Shown one piece after another: positions 7,137 to 15,113 of a stretch of DNA of 38,320 nucleotides. The stretch is from Verrucomicrobiales bacterium (GTDB lineage Bacteria; Verrucomicrobiota; Verrucomicrobiia; Limisphaerales; Palsa-1400). The first letter of the stretch is position 1, and each line of letters opens with the position of its first letter. A program made the position numbers and the translations under genes. The notes under the pieces were generated by a model. It worked only from the letters and a program-made list of their open reading frames with translations. It made no database searches and was not told the DNA's origin. The stretch is from NCBI GenBank assembly GCA_003140095.1, contig PLIU01000379.1:1-38320 (forward strand). The letters are read 5' to 3'.

Positions 7137-8558
7137 ATGCCGCAAGAATACCGGCTCATTTTAAAAAACGTGGATCAACCGGGTTACACGCCGGACCTGG
7201 CCTGCTACCTGCGCCACAGCGGCTATGAGGCTCTGAAAAAGGCCCTGGCCCTGCCGCCCAAAGAACTTCCCGACGGCAAAAAGCTTTCGCCGCAGGAACA
7301 AATCCGCGAAGAGGTGAAAATATCCGGTTTGCGCGGGCGCGGCGGAGCCGGCTTTTCATGCGGCCTCAAATGGTCGTTCGTCGATCGCAAGAGCGGCAAA
7401 CCGATTTACCTGATCTGCAACGCGGATGAATCGGAGCCGGGCACGTTCAAGGACCGGCAGATCATTTACAAGGACCCGCACCAATTGCTCGAAGGCATGA
7501 TCATTTCGTGCTACGCCAACGACGTTCATCTGGCTTACATCTATATCCGCGGCGAAATGCCGGACGGGGCGCGGTTGCTCCAGCGCGTGCTGGCCGAGGC
7601 GCGGGCGGCGAATTTTCTGGGCAAAAACATCCTGGGCCGGGGTTACGACCTGGAAATTTACGTCCATCGCGGCGCCGGCGCCTACATCTGCGGCGAGGAA
7701 ACGGGGTTGATCGAATCGCTGGAAGGCAAGCGGGCCTATCCGCGCATCAAGCCGCCGTATTTTCCGGCGGTGCTGGGTTTGTACCAGTGCCCGACGATTG
7801 TCAACAACGTGGAGACGCTGGCAACTGTCAAACATATTATTCAACTGGGCGGACCGGCATACGCCAAGCTCGGCACGCCCAACAACACCGGCACCCGCCT
7901 GGTCAGCGTCAGCGGGCACGTCCGCAAGCCAGGCTATTACGAGGTGGAAGTGGGCAAGGCGACCCTGGGAGAGTTGATTTTTCACGAGAATTTCGGCGGC
8001 GGATTGCGCGCAGGCCGGCAGTTGAAGGCGGTCATCCCCGGCGGTTCGTCGGCCAAAGTGTTCAAGGCGGGCGAGAAATTCAAAATGAAGCGGAGGGGGC
8101 CGGACGGGCAGCCCGCCACGGTCGAGGTGGACATGCTGGATGTGCCCTACGATTTCGATTCGCTGCAACAAGCCGGCAGCATGTCCGGTTCGGGCGCGAT
8201 TATAGTCCTGGACGACACGACGGACATGGTGGCGGCGCTGGCCAACATCGCGGATTTTTACGCGCACGAAAGTTGCGGGCAATGCACGCCCTGCCGGGAG
8301 GGTTCGTTATGGCTGGCCAAGGCGCTGCATCGCATGACCCACGGGCGCGGGCGGCGGCAGGACGCGGAGTACGTTCTGCGCACCGCCCAGAACATCCAGG
8401 GCCGGACCATTTGCGCTTTTGGCGAAGCCTGCGCCTGGCCGGTTCTGAGCTTTGTCAACAAATTCCGGGATGAATTCGAGGCCCGGGGCGCGGCCGACGA
8501 GGCGAAGAACGCCGCCGCCGGCCCGTCGCACGGAATGAAAATCGCCGCCAGTCCATGA
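7137..8558 (+). CDS. nuoF: NADH-quinone oxidoreductase subunit F
   Basis: A 473-residue 51-kDa-type subunit that binds NADH, FMN and the [4Fe-4S] cluster N3. Visible motifs are the glycine-rich nucleotide-binding loop GLRGRGGAGFSCGLKW, the FMN/NADH block NADESEPGTFKDR, the RGAGAYICGEETGLIESLEG segment, and the cluster ligands Cys380, Cys383 and Cys386 (SCGQCTPC) with Cys426. The ATG at 7137 is preceded by GGAG at 7126-7129. A C-terminal Ala-rich tail follows the family core. It is followed by the DUF4160 gene after nine bases. Confidence 0.97.
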   Translation: MPQEYRLILKNVDQPGYTPDLACYLRHSGYEALKKALALPPKELPDGKKLSPQEQIREEVKISGLRGRGGAGFSCGLKWSFVDRKSGKPIYLICNADESEPGTFKDRQIIYKDPHQLLEGMIISCYANDVHLAYIYIRGEMPDGARLLQRVLAEARAANFLGKNILGRGYDLEIYVHRGAGAYICGEETGLIESLEGKRAYPRIKPPYFPAVLGLYQCPTIVNNVETLATVKHIIQLGGPAYAKLGTPNNTGTRLVSVSGHVRKPGYYEVEVGKATLGELIFHENFGGGLRAGRQLKAVIPGGSSAKVFKAGEKFKMKRRGPDGQPATVEVDMLDVPYDFDSLQQAGSMSGSGAIIVLDDTTDMVAALANIADFYAHESCGQCTPCREGSLWLAKALHRMTHGRGRRQDAEYVLRTAQNIQGRTICAFGEACAWPVLSFVNKFRDEFEARGAADEAKNAAAGPSHGMKIAASP

Positions 8559-8567
8559 GAGTGACCT

Positions 8568-8852
8568 GTGCCTAAACTTTATGAATACTTCGGCATTTCA
8601 GTTTATTTTTATGCCGGCGAACATTTACCCGTCCATGTTCATGGTCGCCACGGCAGTTCGGAAACCGTGGCCAAAATTATTTCGGTTCGTTACCGCAGGG
8701 CGGCGAATCGGCGTCCGCTCAGCGGAAATGCGCGCCGTCATTTTGCTGAATTGGTGGAAGCCAAAGCGAAGGAGATATTGCAAAAATGGGCCGATGTTTT
8801 TGTTCTGAACAAGCCGGTGAAGCCCGAAATTTTAACTCGTAGAATCAAGTAA
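8568..8852 (+). CDS. DUF4160 family protein
   Basis: A 94-residue protein starting at GTG 8568. The N terminus MPKLYEYFGISVYFYAGEH then PVHVHG is diagnostic for DUF4160, whose His-rich motif suggests metal binding or catalysis. The middle (NRRPLSGNARRHFAELVEAK) and helix KAKEILQKWADV are also family-like. DUF4160 genes are commonly paired with DUF2442 genes, as here, and the pair is often treated as a toxin-antitoxin-like module without a firm activity. It sits nine bases after nuoF. Confidence 0.88.
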   Translation: MPKLYEYFGISVYFYAGEHLPVHVHGRHGSSETVAKIISVRYRRAANRRPLSGNARRHFAELVEAKAKEILQKWADVFVLNKPVKPEILTRRIK

Positions 8853-8858
8853 AACGCC

Positions 8859-9101
8859 ATGTATCTTCGCATCAAAGAAGCTCGTTACGTTCCGCGCTAC
8901 AAGGTGAGCCTCAAATTCAACGACGGGAAGCGGCGCGTGGTGAATTTTGCGCCTTTTCTCAAGCGGGCGACTAATCCAATGTTCACGCAGTACCGCATCT
9001 TGAAAAAATTTAAATCATTTCATATTGAAAACGGGGATTTGATGTGGGGCGATTACGAAATGATCTTTCCCATCACCGATCTGCACCGCGGAGAAGTCTG
9101 A
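8859..9101 (+). CDS. DUF2442 family protein
   Basis: An 80-residue protein beginning at ATG 8859, six bases after its DUF4160 partner. The pattern YKVSLKFNDGKRRVVNFAPFL, then a short helix (YRILKKFKSFHIE) and NGDLMWGDYEMIFPITDL, is typical of DUF2442, a small beta-rich fold. In DUF4160/DUF2442 pairs it is thought to act as the partner or antitoxin-like component; function is unproven. The pair lies between nuoF and nuoG and keeps the operon direction. Confidence 0.87.
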   Translation: MYLRIKEARYVPRYKVSLKFNDGKRRVVNFAPFLKRATNPMFTQYRILKKFKSFHIENGDLMWGDYEMIFPITDLHRGEV

Positions 9102-9149
9102 AATGGCCGGCGAAATCACGATCTCAAAAACTTTGAGTAAATAATTAAA

Positions 9150-10874
9150 ATGTCAGCCGCACCCACAACTGAAACCAAACCCGCGCCGCCGCCGGTGGAA
9201 ACAATCAAGATCAAGGTGGACGGACGCGAGATCGATGTGCCCAAGTCGATGCCCGATTGGCAGGGCAAACCGCAGGCCACCACCATGCTGCAAGCGTGCG
9301 CCCTGGCTGGCGTCGAGGTCCCGCATTATTGTTATCATCCGAAGCTGGCCGTCGTCGGCAATTGCCGCATGTGCCTGGTGGAATTCGGCACGCCCATGCT
9401 CGGGCCGGACCGCAAGCCGGTGCTCAACCCGGATGGAACCCCAAAAATCGCCCGCTCCGTCCTGCCTTACGAACCGGGCACGCCGCGCGGCGCCATTGCC
9501 TGCGCCACGCCCATCTCTCCCGGCATGGAAATTTACCCCGGCTCGCCGGCCACCCGGCAAATGCGCGAGGCGGTGCTGGAATCGCTCTTGATCAATCATC
9601 CGCTGGATTGCCCGATCTGCGACCAGGCGGGCGAATGCAAGCTGCAAGAGTATTCAGTTGACTACGGGAATTCGTCCAGCCGTTTCGCGGAGGAGAAGGT
9701 CCACAAGCCCAAACACGTGGACTTGGGGCCGCGCATTGTGCTGGATGACGAACGGTGCATCCTCTGTTCGCGCTGCATCCGCTTCTCCCGCGACATCGCG
9801 GGCGATGACGCCCTGGGCTTCGCGCTACGCGGCAGCCACAGCACGCTGACCCGCTATCCGGGAAAGATGTTCGACAACAATTACACGCTCAACACGGTGG
9901 ATATTTGCCCGGTGGGCGCGCTGACTTCGAGGGACTTTCGTTTTCAGATGCGGGTCTGGTTTCTCAAGGAGAGCAAAAGCGTCTGCACCAGTTGCGCCAC
10001 CGGCTGCAACATCGTAATCGGCTCGCGCGAAGACAAGGTCTATCGCTACGAGCCGCGCCAAAACGACGCTGTCAACTCCTGCTGGATGTGCGATTACGGG
10101 CGGCTGAATTACAAGTGGATCAACCGCGAAGACCGTTTGGCGCGCCTCCAAGGCTCCATGCTGGGAGGCGCGCGGCCCAACTCCACTTGGCCGGGGGCCA
10201 TGGCCGCCCTGAGCGAGGTTCTCCGCCAGACACGGCCAGGCACCGCCGCCATCATCGCTTCCGCGCGCCAGACCAACGAGGAACTTTATCTCTTGAAAAA
10301 GCTCGCGGCGGCGCTCGGGGCTCAGACTGATTCAGTCCCGCGAACGGCGGAGGGCGACAAGCTGCTCTTGCACTCGGACCGCAATCCCAACGCCACCGGC
10401 GCCAGGCTGATCGGGTTTTCCGGGCAACCCATGGGCTCGAATTTGCCCAAGATCGCCGCCGGCATCGCCGCCGACGCGATCAAGACGCTGATCGTTTTTG
10501 GCGAAGATGTGACCAAGGCCGGTTTGGGCGAGAATTTGCTCTCCAAGCTCGACACCCTCATCGTGAGTGACATCCTGCCCAACAAGACGACAGCCATGGC
10601 GCACTATCTTTTGCCCGGATGCGCGCACGCGGAGAAGCGCGGCAGTTTCGTCAACGCCAAAGGGCGCGTGCAGCGTTTCATGCAGAACATCCAGCCCAAG
10701 GGCGACGGGCGCCCGGAGTGGGAATTTCTGCACGAACTGACGCGTCACGTGACCGCGTCGAACGGATTTTCAACCATAGAGGGCCTCTTCAACGAAATGG
10801 CCGCAGCCGTGCCAGCCTTCCAAGGGCTGACTTGGGCGGCTTTAGGAGACTTGGGAGTGACGGTGCCCATTTGA
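9150..10874 (+). CDS. nuoG: NADH-quinone oxidoreductase subunit G
   Basis: A 574-residue 75-kDa-type subunit holding several Fe-S clusters of the peripheral arm. Ligands in order are the [2Fe-2S] cluster (Cys61, Cys72, Cys75, Cys118), the His-Cys3 cluster N5 (His150, Cys154, Cys157, Cys163), and N4 (Cys203, Cys206, Cys209, Cys253). A CxxCxxxC set (Cys279, Cys282, Cys286) with Cys311 or Cys314 matches the off-path N7 cluster found in some bacteria. The C-terminal molybdopterin-oxidoreductase-like region is short (about 250 residues), so the protein is smaller than E. coli NuoG. It is 48 bases downstream of DUF2442 and almost touches nuoH. Confidence 0.95.
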   Translation: MSAAPTTETKPAPPPVETIKIKVDGREIDVPKSMPDWQGKPQATTMLQACALAGVEVPHYCYHPKLAVVGNCRMCLVEFGTPMLGPDRKPVLNPDGTPKIARSVLPYEPGTPRGAIACATPISPGMEIYPGSPATRQMREAVLESLLINHPLDCPICDQAGECKLQEYSVDYGNSSSRFAEEKVHKPKHVDLGPRIVLDDERCILCSRCIRFSRDIAGDDALGFALRGSHSTLTRYPGKMFDNNYTLNTVDICPVGALTSRDFRFQMRVWFLKESKSVCTSCATGCNIVIGSREDKVYRYEPRQNDAVNSCWMCDYGRLNYKWINREDRLARLQGSMLGGARPNSTWPGAMAALSEVLRQTRPGTAAIIASARQTNEELYLLKKLAAALGAQTDSVPRTAEGDKLLLHSDRNPNATGARLIGFSGQPMGSNLPKIAAGIAADAIKTLIVFGEDVTKAGLGENLLSKLDTLIVSDILPNKTTAMAHYLLPGCAHAEKRGSFVNAKGRVQRFMQNIQPKGDGRPEWEFLHELTRHVTASNGFSTIEGLFNEMAAAVPAFQGLTWAALGDLGVTVPI

Positions 10875-10893
10875 ATTGGAGCTAATAAAAACA

Positions 10894-11934
10894 ATGGCCT
10901 GGTTTCACAATTTAAGCGCGACGGAGCAGTTCCTCCTTGTGAGCGCGATCAAGATAGTCTGTGTTTTTTGTGTCGTTATGCCGGCAGTGGCGTATTCGGT
11001 GCTGGCGGAGCGCAAAATCTCGGCCATGATCCAAGATCGCCTGGGACCGAATCGTGTGGGGCCGGGCGGCCTCTGGCAGCCGCTGGCCGACGGCGTCAAA
11101 ACATTCCTAAAGGAGGACTTCGTTCCGGCGCATGTCCGAAAGGCTTATTTCTGGCTGGCACCGATGGTTTCGATGACGCCGGCGTTGCTGGTGCTGGCGG
11201 TGATCCCGTTTGGTTCGAACCTGGGCGGGGAGCCCATGGTGATCGCGGACCTGAACGTGGGCATCCTTTACACCTTTGGCATCGTTTCGCTGGGCGTGTA
11301 CGGGATCGTGCTGGCGGGCTACGCCTCCAACTCGAAGTATCCTTTTCTGGGTGGCATCCGCTCCAGCGCGCAGATGATCTCCTACGAGATCGCCATGGGC
11401 ATGTCGGTCATTCCCGTTTTCCTGATCGTGGGCGATTTGAATTTGAGCAAAGTCATCGAATACCAGTATCAACATGGCTGGCTGATCCTCTACGCCCCGT
11501 TGTCGTTCGTGATCTTTGTCATCGCCGCTTTCGCCGAGACCAACCGGCTGCCGTTCGATCTGCCGGAGTCGGAGCAGGAATTGGTGGGCGGGTATCATAC
11601 GGAGTACAGTTCGATGAAGTTCGCGCTTTTCTTCATGGGCGAGTACGCCAACATGATTGCGGCCTCGGCCATGATGGTCACGTTGTTCCTGGGCGGCTGG
11701 ACCCTGCCGGTGGCGGGCTTGAACAGGCCGGCTGAATCGATCCCGATGGGGCTGGCCCAGATGGTTATTTTCATGGCCAAAGTGGCGGTGCTGATGGGAC
11801 TGTTTATCTGGGTGCGCTGGATGTGGCCGCGGTTCCGCTATGATCAACTGATGGATTTGGGCTGGCGGCGGTTTTTGCCGCTGGCGCTGGCCAATATCCT
11901 GGCCACGGCCCTTTGGCTGTGGATGGTGGCCTGA
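10894..11934 (+). CDS. nuoH: NADH-quinone oxidoreductase subunit H
   Basis: A 346-residue membrane subunit with about eight helices that forms the quinone entry channel with NuoB and NuoD. Conserved features are AERKISAMIQDRLGPNRVGP after the first helix, the PLADGVKTFLKEDFVPA loop, and the acidic loop AETNRLPFDLPESEQELVGG then YHTEYSSMKFALFFMGEYAN. ATG 10894 is preferred, with GGAG about 13 bases upstream; a TTG at 10876 would add six residues. Confidence 0.96.
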   Translation: MAWFHNLSATEQFLLVSAIKIVCVFCVVMPAVAYSVLAERKISAMIQDRLGPNRVGPGGLWQPLADGVKTFLKEDFVPAHVRKAYFWLAPMVSMTPALLVLAVIPFGSNLGGEPMVIADLNVGILYTFGIVSLGVYGIVLAGYASNSKYPFLGGIRSSAQMISYEIAMGMSVIPVFLIVGDLNLSKVIEYQYQHGWLILYAPLSFVIFVIAAFAETNRLPFDLPESEQELVGGYHTEYSSMKFALFFMGEYANMIAASAMMVTLFLGGWTLPVAGLNRPAESIPMGLAQMVIFMAKVAVLMGLFIWVRWMWPRFRYDQLMDLGWRRFLPLALANILATALWLWMVA

Positions 11935-11946
11935 CACTTTTCTGGC

Positions 11947-12447
11947 ATGATTGTCAAACGAACAAAATTAAACTTCTGGGAGCGGCTTTACCTGCCGGCG
12001 GTTATGGCGGGTTTCCGCGTCACCATCCGTCACTTCTTCAAAAAGAAAGTGACCATGCAATATCCGGAGGAGAAGTGGAAAGTGCCCGAAGGTTACCGTG
12101 GCGCGCCTTACCTGGTCAAAGACCCCGAGGGCCGCACCAAATGCGTTTCCTGCCAGCTCTGCGAATTCATCTGTCCGCCCAAGGCCATCCGCATCACTCC
12201 GCCCGGCCCGGCTGGCTCACCGGAAGCAGGGAATGTGGAAAAGGCGCCGCACGAATTCAAGATCGACATGTTGCGGTGCATTTTTTGCGGCTATTGCCAG
12301 GAAGTGTGTCCGGAGGAGGCCATCTTTCTGATGAAAGACTATTCCCTGACCGGGCTGACCCGGGAGGAAATGGTTTATGACAAGACCAAGTTGCTGGCGC
12401 TGGGCGGCGTCCAAGATGACCACATTTGGAAGTGGAAGCACAAATAG
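11947..12447 (+). CDS. nuoI: NADH-quinone oxidoreductase subunit I
   Basis: A 166-residue TYKY-type subunit carrying two [4Fe-4S] clusters (N6a, N6b) that lead electrons to N2. Both ferredoxin motifs are complete: Cys66, Cys69, Cys72, Cys76 ([12 protein letters not shown]) and Cys111, Cys114, Cys117, Cys121 ([12 protein letters not shown]). Clusters exchange the fourth cysteine in the usual way. The amphipathic N-terminal helix ([20 protein letters not shown]) anchors it to the membrane arm. Its stop is directly followed by the nuoJ ATG. Confidence 0.97.
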   Translation: MIVKRTKLNFWERLYLPAVMAGFRVTIRHFFKKKVTMQYPEEKWKVPEGYRGAPYLVKDPEGRTKCVSCQLCEFICPPKAIRITPPGPAGSPEAGNVEKAPHEFKIDMLRCIFCGYCQEVCPEEAIFLMKDYSLTGLTREEMVYDKTKLLALGGVQDDHIWKWKHK

Positions 12448-12951
12448 ATGCAAGCGTGCTTGTTCTATCTCTTCGCGGCGTTGACCCTCCTGTGCGGGGT
12501 GCTGGTCATCGCCAATCCGTTCACCCGCAATCCGGTCACCAGCGCGATGTTTCTCGTCTTGACGATTGTGTCGCTGGCCGGCTTGTTCGTGCTGCTGCAC
12601 GCCTTTTTCCTGGCGGCGGTGCAAATCCTGGTCTATGCCGGCGCCGTCATGGTGCTCTTTCTCTTCGTCATCATGCTGCTGGATCTCAAGGAGGAGGAAC
12701 GCCGGAAAATCAAGGCGGGCGCGGGCGTGCTGGGCTTGGCGGCCGCCGGCGGCATCGCTCTGCTCATGATTGCCGTCATCCGGCAATCCAACGCGGGCGT
12801 CGGCCTCAAGCCGGCCAGCGCCGAAGGTTCCACCCTGGATTTGGGCAAGAGGCTGTTCACCGATTACGCGCTGCCGTTCGAATTGATTTCGCTGGTGCTG
12901 CTGGTGGCCATGATCGGAACGGTGCTGTTGAGCAAAAAGGACCTCAAATGA
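12448..12951 (+). CDS. nuoJ: NADH-quinone oxidoreductase subunit J
   Basis: A 167-residue membrane subunit with five predicted helices, including the TM3 region [20 protein letters not shown] that contains the pi-bulge and coupling Tyr of the family, followed by FVIMLLDL. The final helix is [19 protein letters not shown]. It begins on the base after the nuoI stop, and its TGA overlaps the nuoK ATG (ATGA), so translational coupling across I-J-K is likely. Confidence 0.96.
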   Translation: MQACLFYLFAALTLLCGVLVIANPFTRNPVTSAMFLVLTIVSLAGLFVLLHAFFLAAVQILVYAGAVMVLFLFVIMLLDLKEEERRKIKAGAGVLGLAAAGGIALLMIAVIRQSNAGVGLKPASAEGSTLDLGKRLFTDYALPFELISLVLLVAMIGTVLLSKKDLK

Positions 12952-13256
12952 CGCCGGTGGGCCTGCAACATTACCTGGTGGTCAGCGTGCTGTTGTTCTG
13001 CCTCGGCTTGCTGGGTGTGCTGGTGCGGCGCAACGTGCTGGTCATTTACATGTCGCTGGAATTGATGCTCAACGCCGCCAACCTGGCGCTGACGGCCTTC
13101 TCGCGTTTCAACAACAATCTCGACGGCCAGATCATCGTCTTTTTCATCATCACGGTGGCGGCGTCCGAAGTCGCCGTGGGCTTGGCGCTGATTGTCGCCC
13201 TCTACCGGCGCCGGCACACCACGCACGTGGAGGATATGACCGCGCTGAAAAACTGA
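12948..13256 (+). CDS. nuoK: NADH-quinone oxidoreductase subunit K
   Basis: A 102-residue three-helix subunit of the proton-pumping E channel. The two conserved membrane glutamates are visible: Glu38 in [15 protein letters not shown] and Glu74 in [16 protein letters not shown]. The ATG at 12948 overlaps the nuoJ stop. The frame is open far upstream through nuoJ, but only this start gives NuoK length and sequence. It is followed by nuoL after three bases. Confidence 0.96.
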   Translation: MTPVGLQHYLVVSVLLFCLGLLGVLVRRNVLVIYMSLELMLNAANLALTAFSRFNNNLDGQIIVFFIITVAASEVAVGLALIVALYRRRHTTHVEDMTALKN

Positions 13257-13259
13257 CCC

Positions 13260-15110
13260 ATGCACGAACCGCTCCACTGGCTCATCTTGTTCCTGCCGCT
13301 GCTGGCCGCCATGGTGATCACGCTTTTCCTTCAGCGTTACCCCCGCTGCAGCGCTGCCCTTTCCGTTGGCGCCGTCCTGGCTTCATTCCTTTTGAGCGTG
13401 GGTGTGCTGGCGGAATTCCTGGACGGACGCGCGCCGGACATTGCGCTCACCTGGTTGCAAGTCGGGTCTCTCCAGATTCAATTCGGCCTGCACTTCGACG
13501 CCCTGAGCGCGCTCATGCTGTTGGTTGTCACCGGTGTTGGTTCGGTCATTCATATTTATTCGGTAGGCTACATGCGCGGCGATCCCCATTACGCGCGGTT
13601 TTTTGCCGAAATGAGCCTGTTCACTTTTTCCATGCTGGGGATCGTGGTCAGCAATAACTTTTTCCAGATGTTTGTCTTTTGGGAACTGGTCGGCCTCTCC
13701 AGCTATTTGCTTATTGGCTTCTGGTATCAACGGCCCTCCGCCGCGGACGCAGCCAAGAAGGCATTCCTGACCAATCGACTGGGCGACGTTGGTTTTCTCA
13801 TCGGCATTGTGCTGGCGTGGGCGGTGACCGGCACTCTCAGCTTCGCCGGGATGAAGGACCAATTGCTGCGCGATCCCACATTGTTCAACACGACGGCGAC
13901 GGTGGTCGGACTGCTGATCTTTTGCGGGGCGGTGGGCAAATCGGCCCAGTTCCCCCTGCACGTCTGGCTGCCGGATGCCATGGAAGGCCCCACGCCCGTC
14001 AGCGCCTTGATTCACGCCGCCACGATGGTCGCGGCAGGCGTCTATATGCTCTGCCGGGTCTTTTTCATCTTTACGCACCACGACCTGCTCGTCATTGCCT
14101 GGATTGGCGGCATCACCGCGCTGTTGTCCGCCCTAATCGCCGTGCAGCAGGACGACATCAAACGCATTCTGGCTTATTCGACGCTTTCGCAATTGGGTTA
14201 CATGGTGATGGCAGTCGGGTTCAGCGCGCCGCCGGCGGCGATGTTCCATTTGACCACGCACGCGTTTTTCAAGGCGCTGCTGTTTTTGGGCGCCGGGTCG
14301 GTCATCCATGCCTTGAGCCAGGAACAGAATATCTGGCAAATGGGCCGGTTGCGATCCAAGATGCCCTTGACTTATTGGACTTTTCTGGCGGGCACTTTGG
14401 CTCTATGCGGCCTCTGGCCTTTGAGCGGCGCATTCAGCAAAGACGCCATCCTGGCCGCAGCCTGGGAGCACAACAAGGCGCTCTTTGCCCTCGGGGAGTT
14501 GGTGGCCTTTCTGACCACTTTCTACATGTTCCGCCTCTTCTTTGTGGTCTTCCTCGGCAAGCCAAAATCGGACCTTGTCGGACACGCGCATGAGTCGCCG
14601 CGTATAATGACCTATCCGCTGGTCTTTTTGGCAGCGGCCTCCGTCGTGGGTGGGTTCATGGGGATCACGCAGTTCATCACTCCGCAGTTTTCGCCCGCGT
14701 CGGCGAGGCTTCCGATTTTCGCGCCGCTGGAGCCGTTCGAAACTTCGCCCGTAGCGGCGCTGCTGGGATTGGCCGCTATCGCCATCGGTTTTGTGGCAGC
14801 GTATGTTTATTATGCGGGCGCGGAATCAGACCCGTTGCCTGGCAAAATGAAGGAGGTCTGCAACGTCCTGCGCCACAAGTTCTACTTTGACGAGTTTTAC
14901 GCCGGATTGGTGGATGTGTGCCAGGACAAGCCGGCCCGGGCCATCAATCTCTGCGACATCGGCCTCAAACTTTTGGTCCGCCTCACGCACGGCACGGCGG
15001 AATGGACCGGACGGGTCTTGCGCCTGGTCCAAACCGGCAACCTGCAGACCTACACCCTGCTCCTAGCCGCCGGCGCCGCGCTGGTCCTTTATTTCATGTT
15101 GACGCGTTGA
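13260..15110 (+). CDS. nuoL: NADH-quinone oxidoreductase subunit L
   Basis: A 616-residue antiporter-like subunit at the distal end of the membrane arm. Typical blocks are YSVGYMRGDPHYARFF, FWELVGLSSYLLIGFWYQ (TM5 Glu), SAQFPLHVWLPDAMEGPTPV with SALIHAATMVAAGVY, DDIKRILAYSTLSQLGYM (TM8 Lys) and the TTHAFFKALLFLGAGSVIHA helix. The long C-terminal lateral-helix region and last membrane helix (TYTLLLAAGAALVLYFML) are present, so the protein is full length. It is spaced three bases from both neighbours. Confidence 0.97.
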   Translation: MHEPLHWLILFLPLLAAMVITLFLQRYPRCSAALSVGAVLASFLLSVGVLAEFLDGRAPDIALTWLQVGSLQIQFGLHFDALSALMLLVVTGVGSVIHIYSVGYMRGDPHYARFFAEMSLFTFSMLGIVVSNNFFQMFVFWELVGLSSYLLIGFWYQRPSAADAAKKAFLTNRLGDVGFLIGIVLAWAVTGTLSFAGMKDQLLRDPTLFNTTATVVGLLIFCGAVGKSAQFPLHVWLPDAMEGPTPVSALIHAATMVAAGVYMLCRVFFIFTHHDLLVIAWIGGITALLSALIAVQQDDIKRILAYSTLSQLGYMVMAVGFSAPPAAMFHLTTHAFFKALLFLGAGSVIHALSQEQNIWQMGRLRSKMPLTYWTFLAGTLALCGLWPLSGAFSKDAILAAAWEHNKALFALGELVAFLTTFYMFRLFFVVFLGKPKSDLVGHAHESPRIMTYPLVFLAAASVVGGFMGITQFITPQFSPASARLPIFAPLEPFETSPVAALLGLAAIAIGFVAAYVYYAGAESDPLPGKMKEVCNVLRHKFYFDEFYAGLVDVCQDKPARAINLCDIGLKLLVRLTHGTAEWTGRVLRLVQTGNLQTYTLLLAAGAALVLYFMLTR

Positions 15111-15113
15111 GAC

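Noticed and set aside
12426-13256. A 276-codon plus-strand frame spanning nuoJ and nuoK.
   Set aside because: Only the last 102 codons (nuoK, from 12948) are coding; the rest is an out-of-frame reading of nuoJ.
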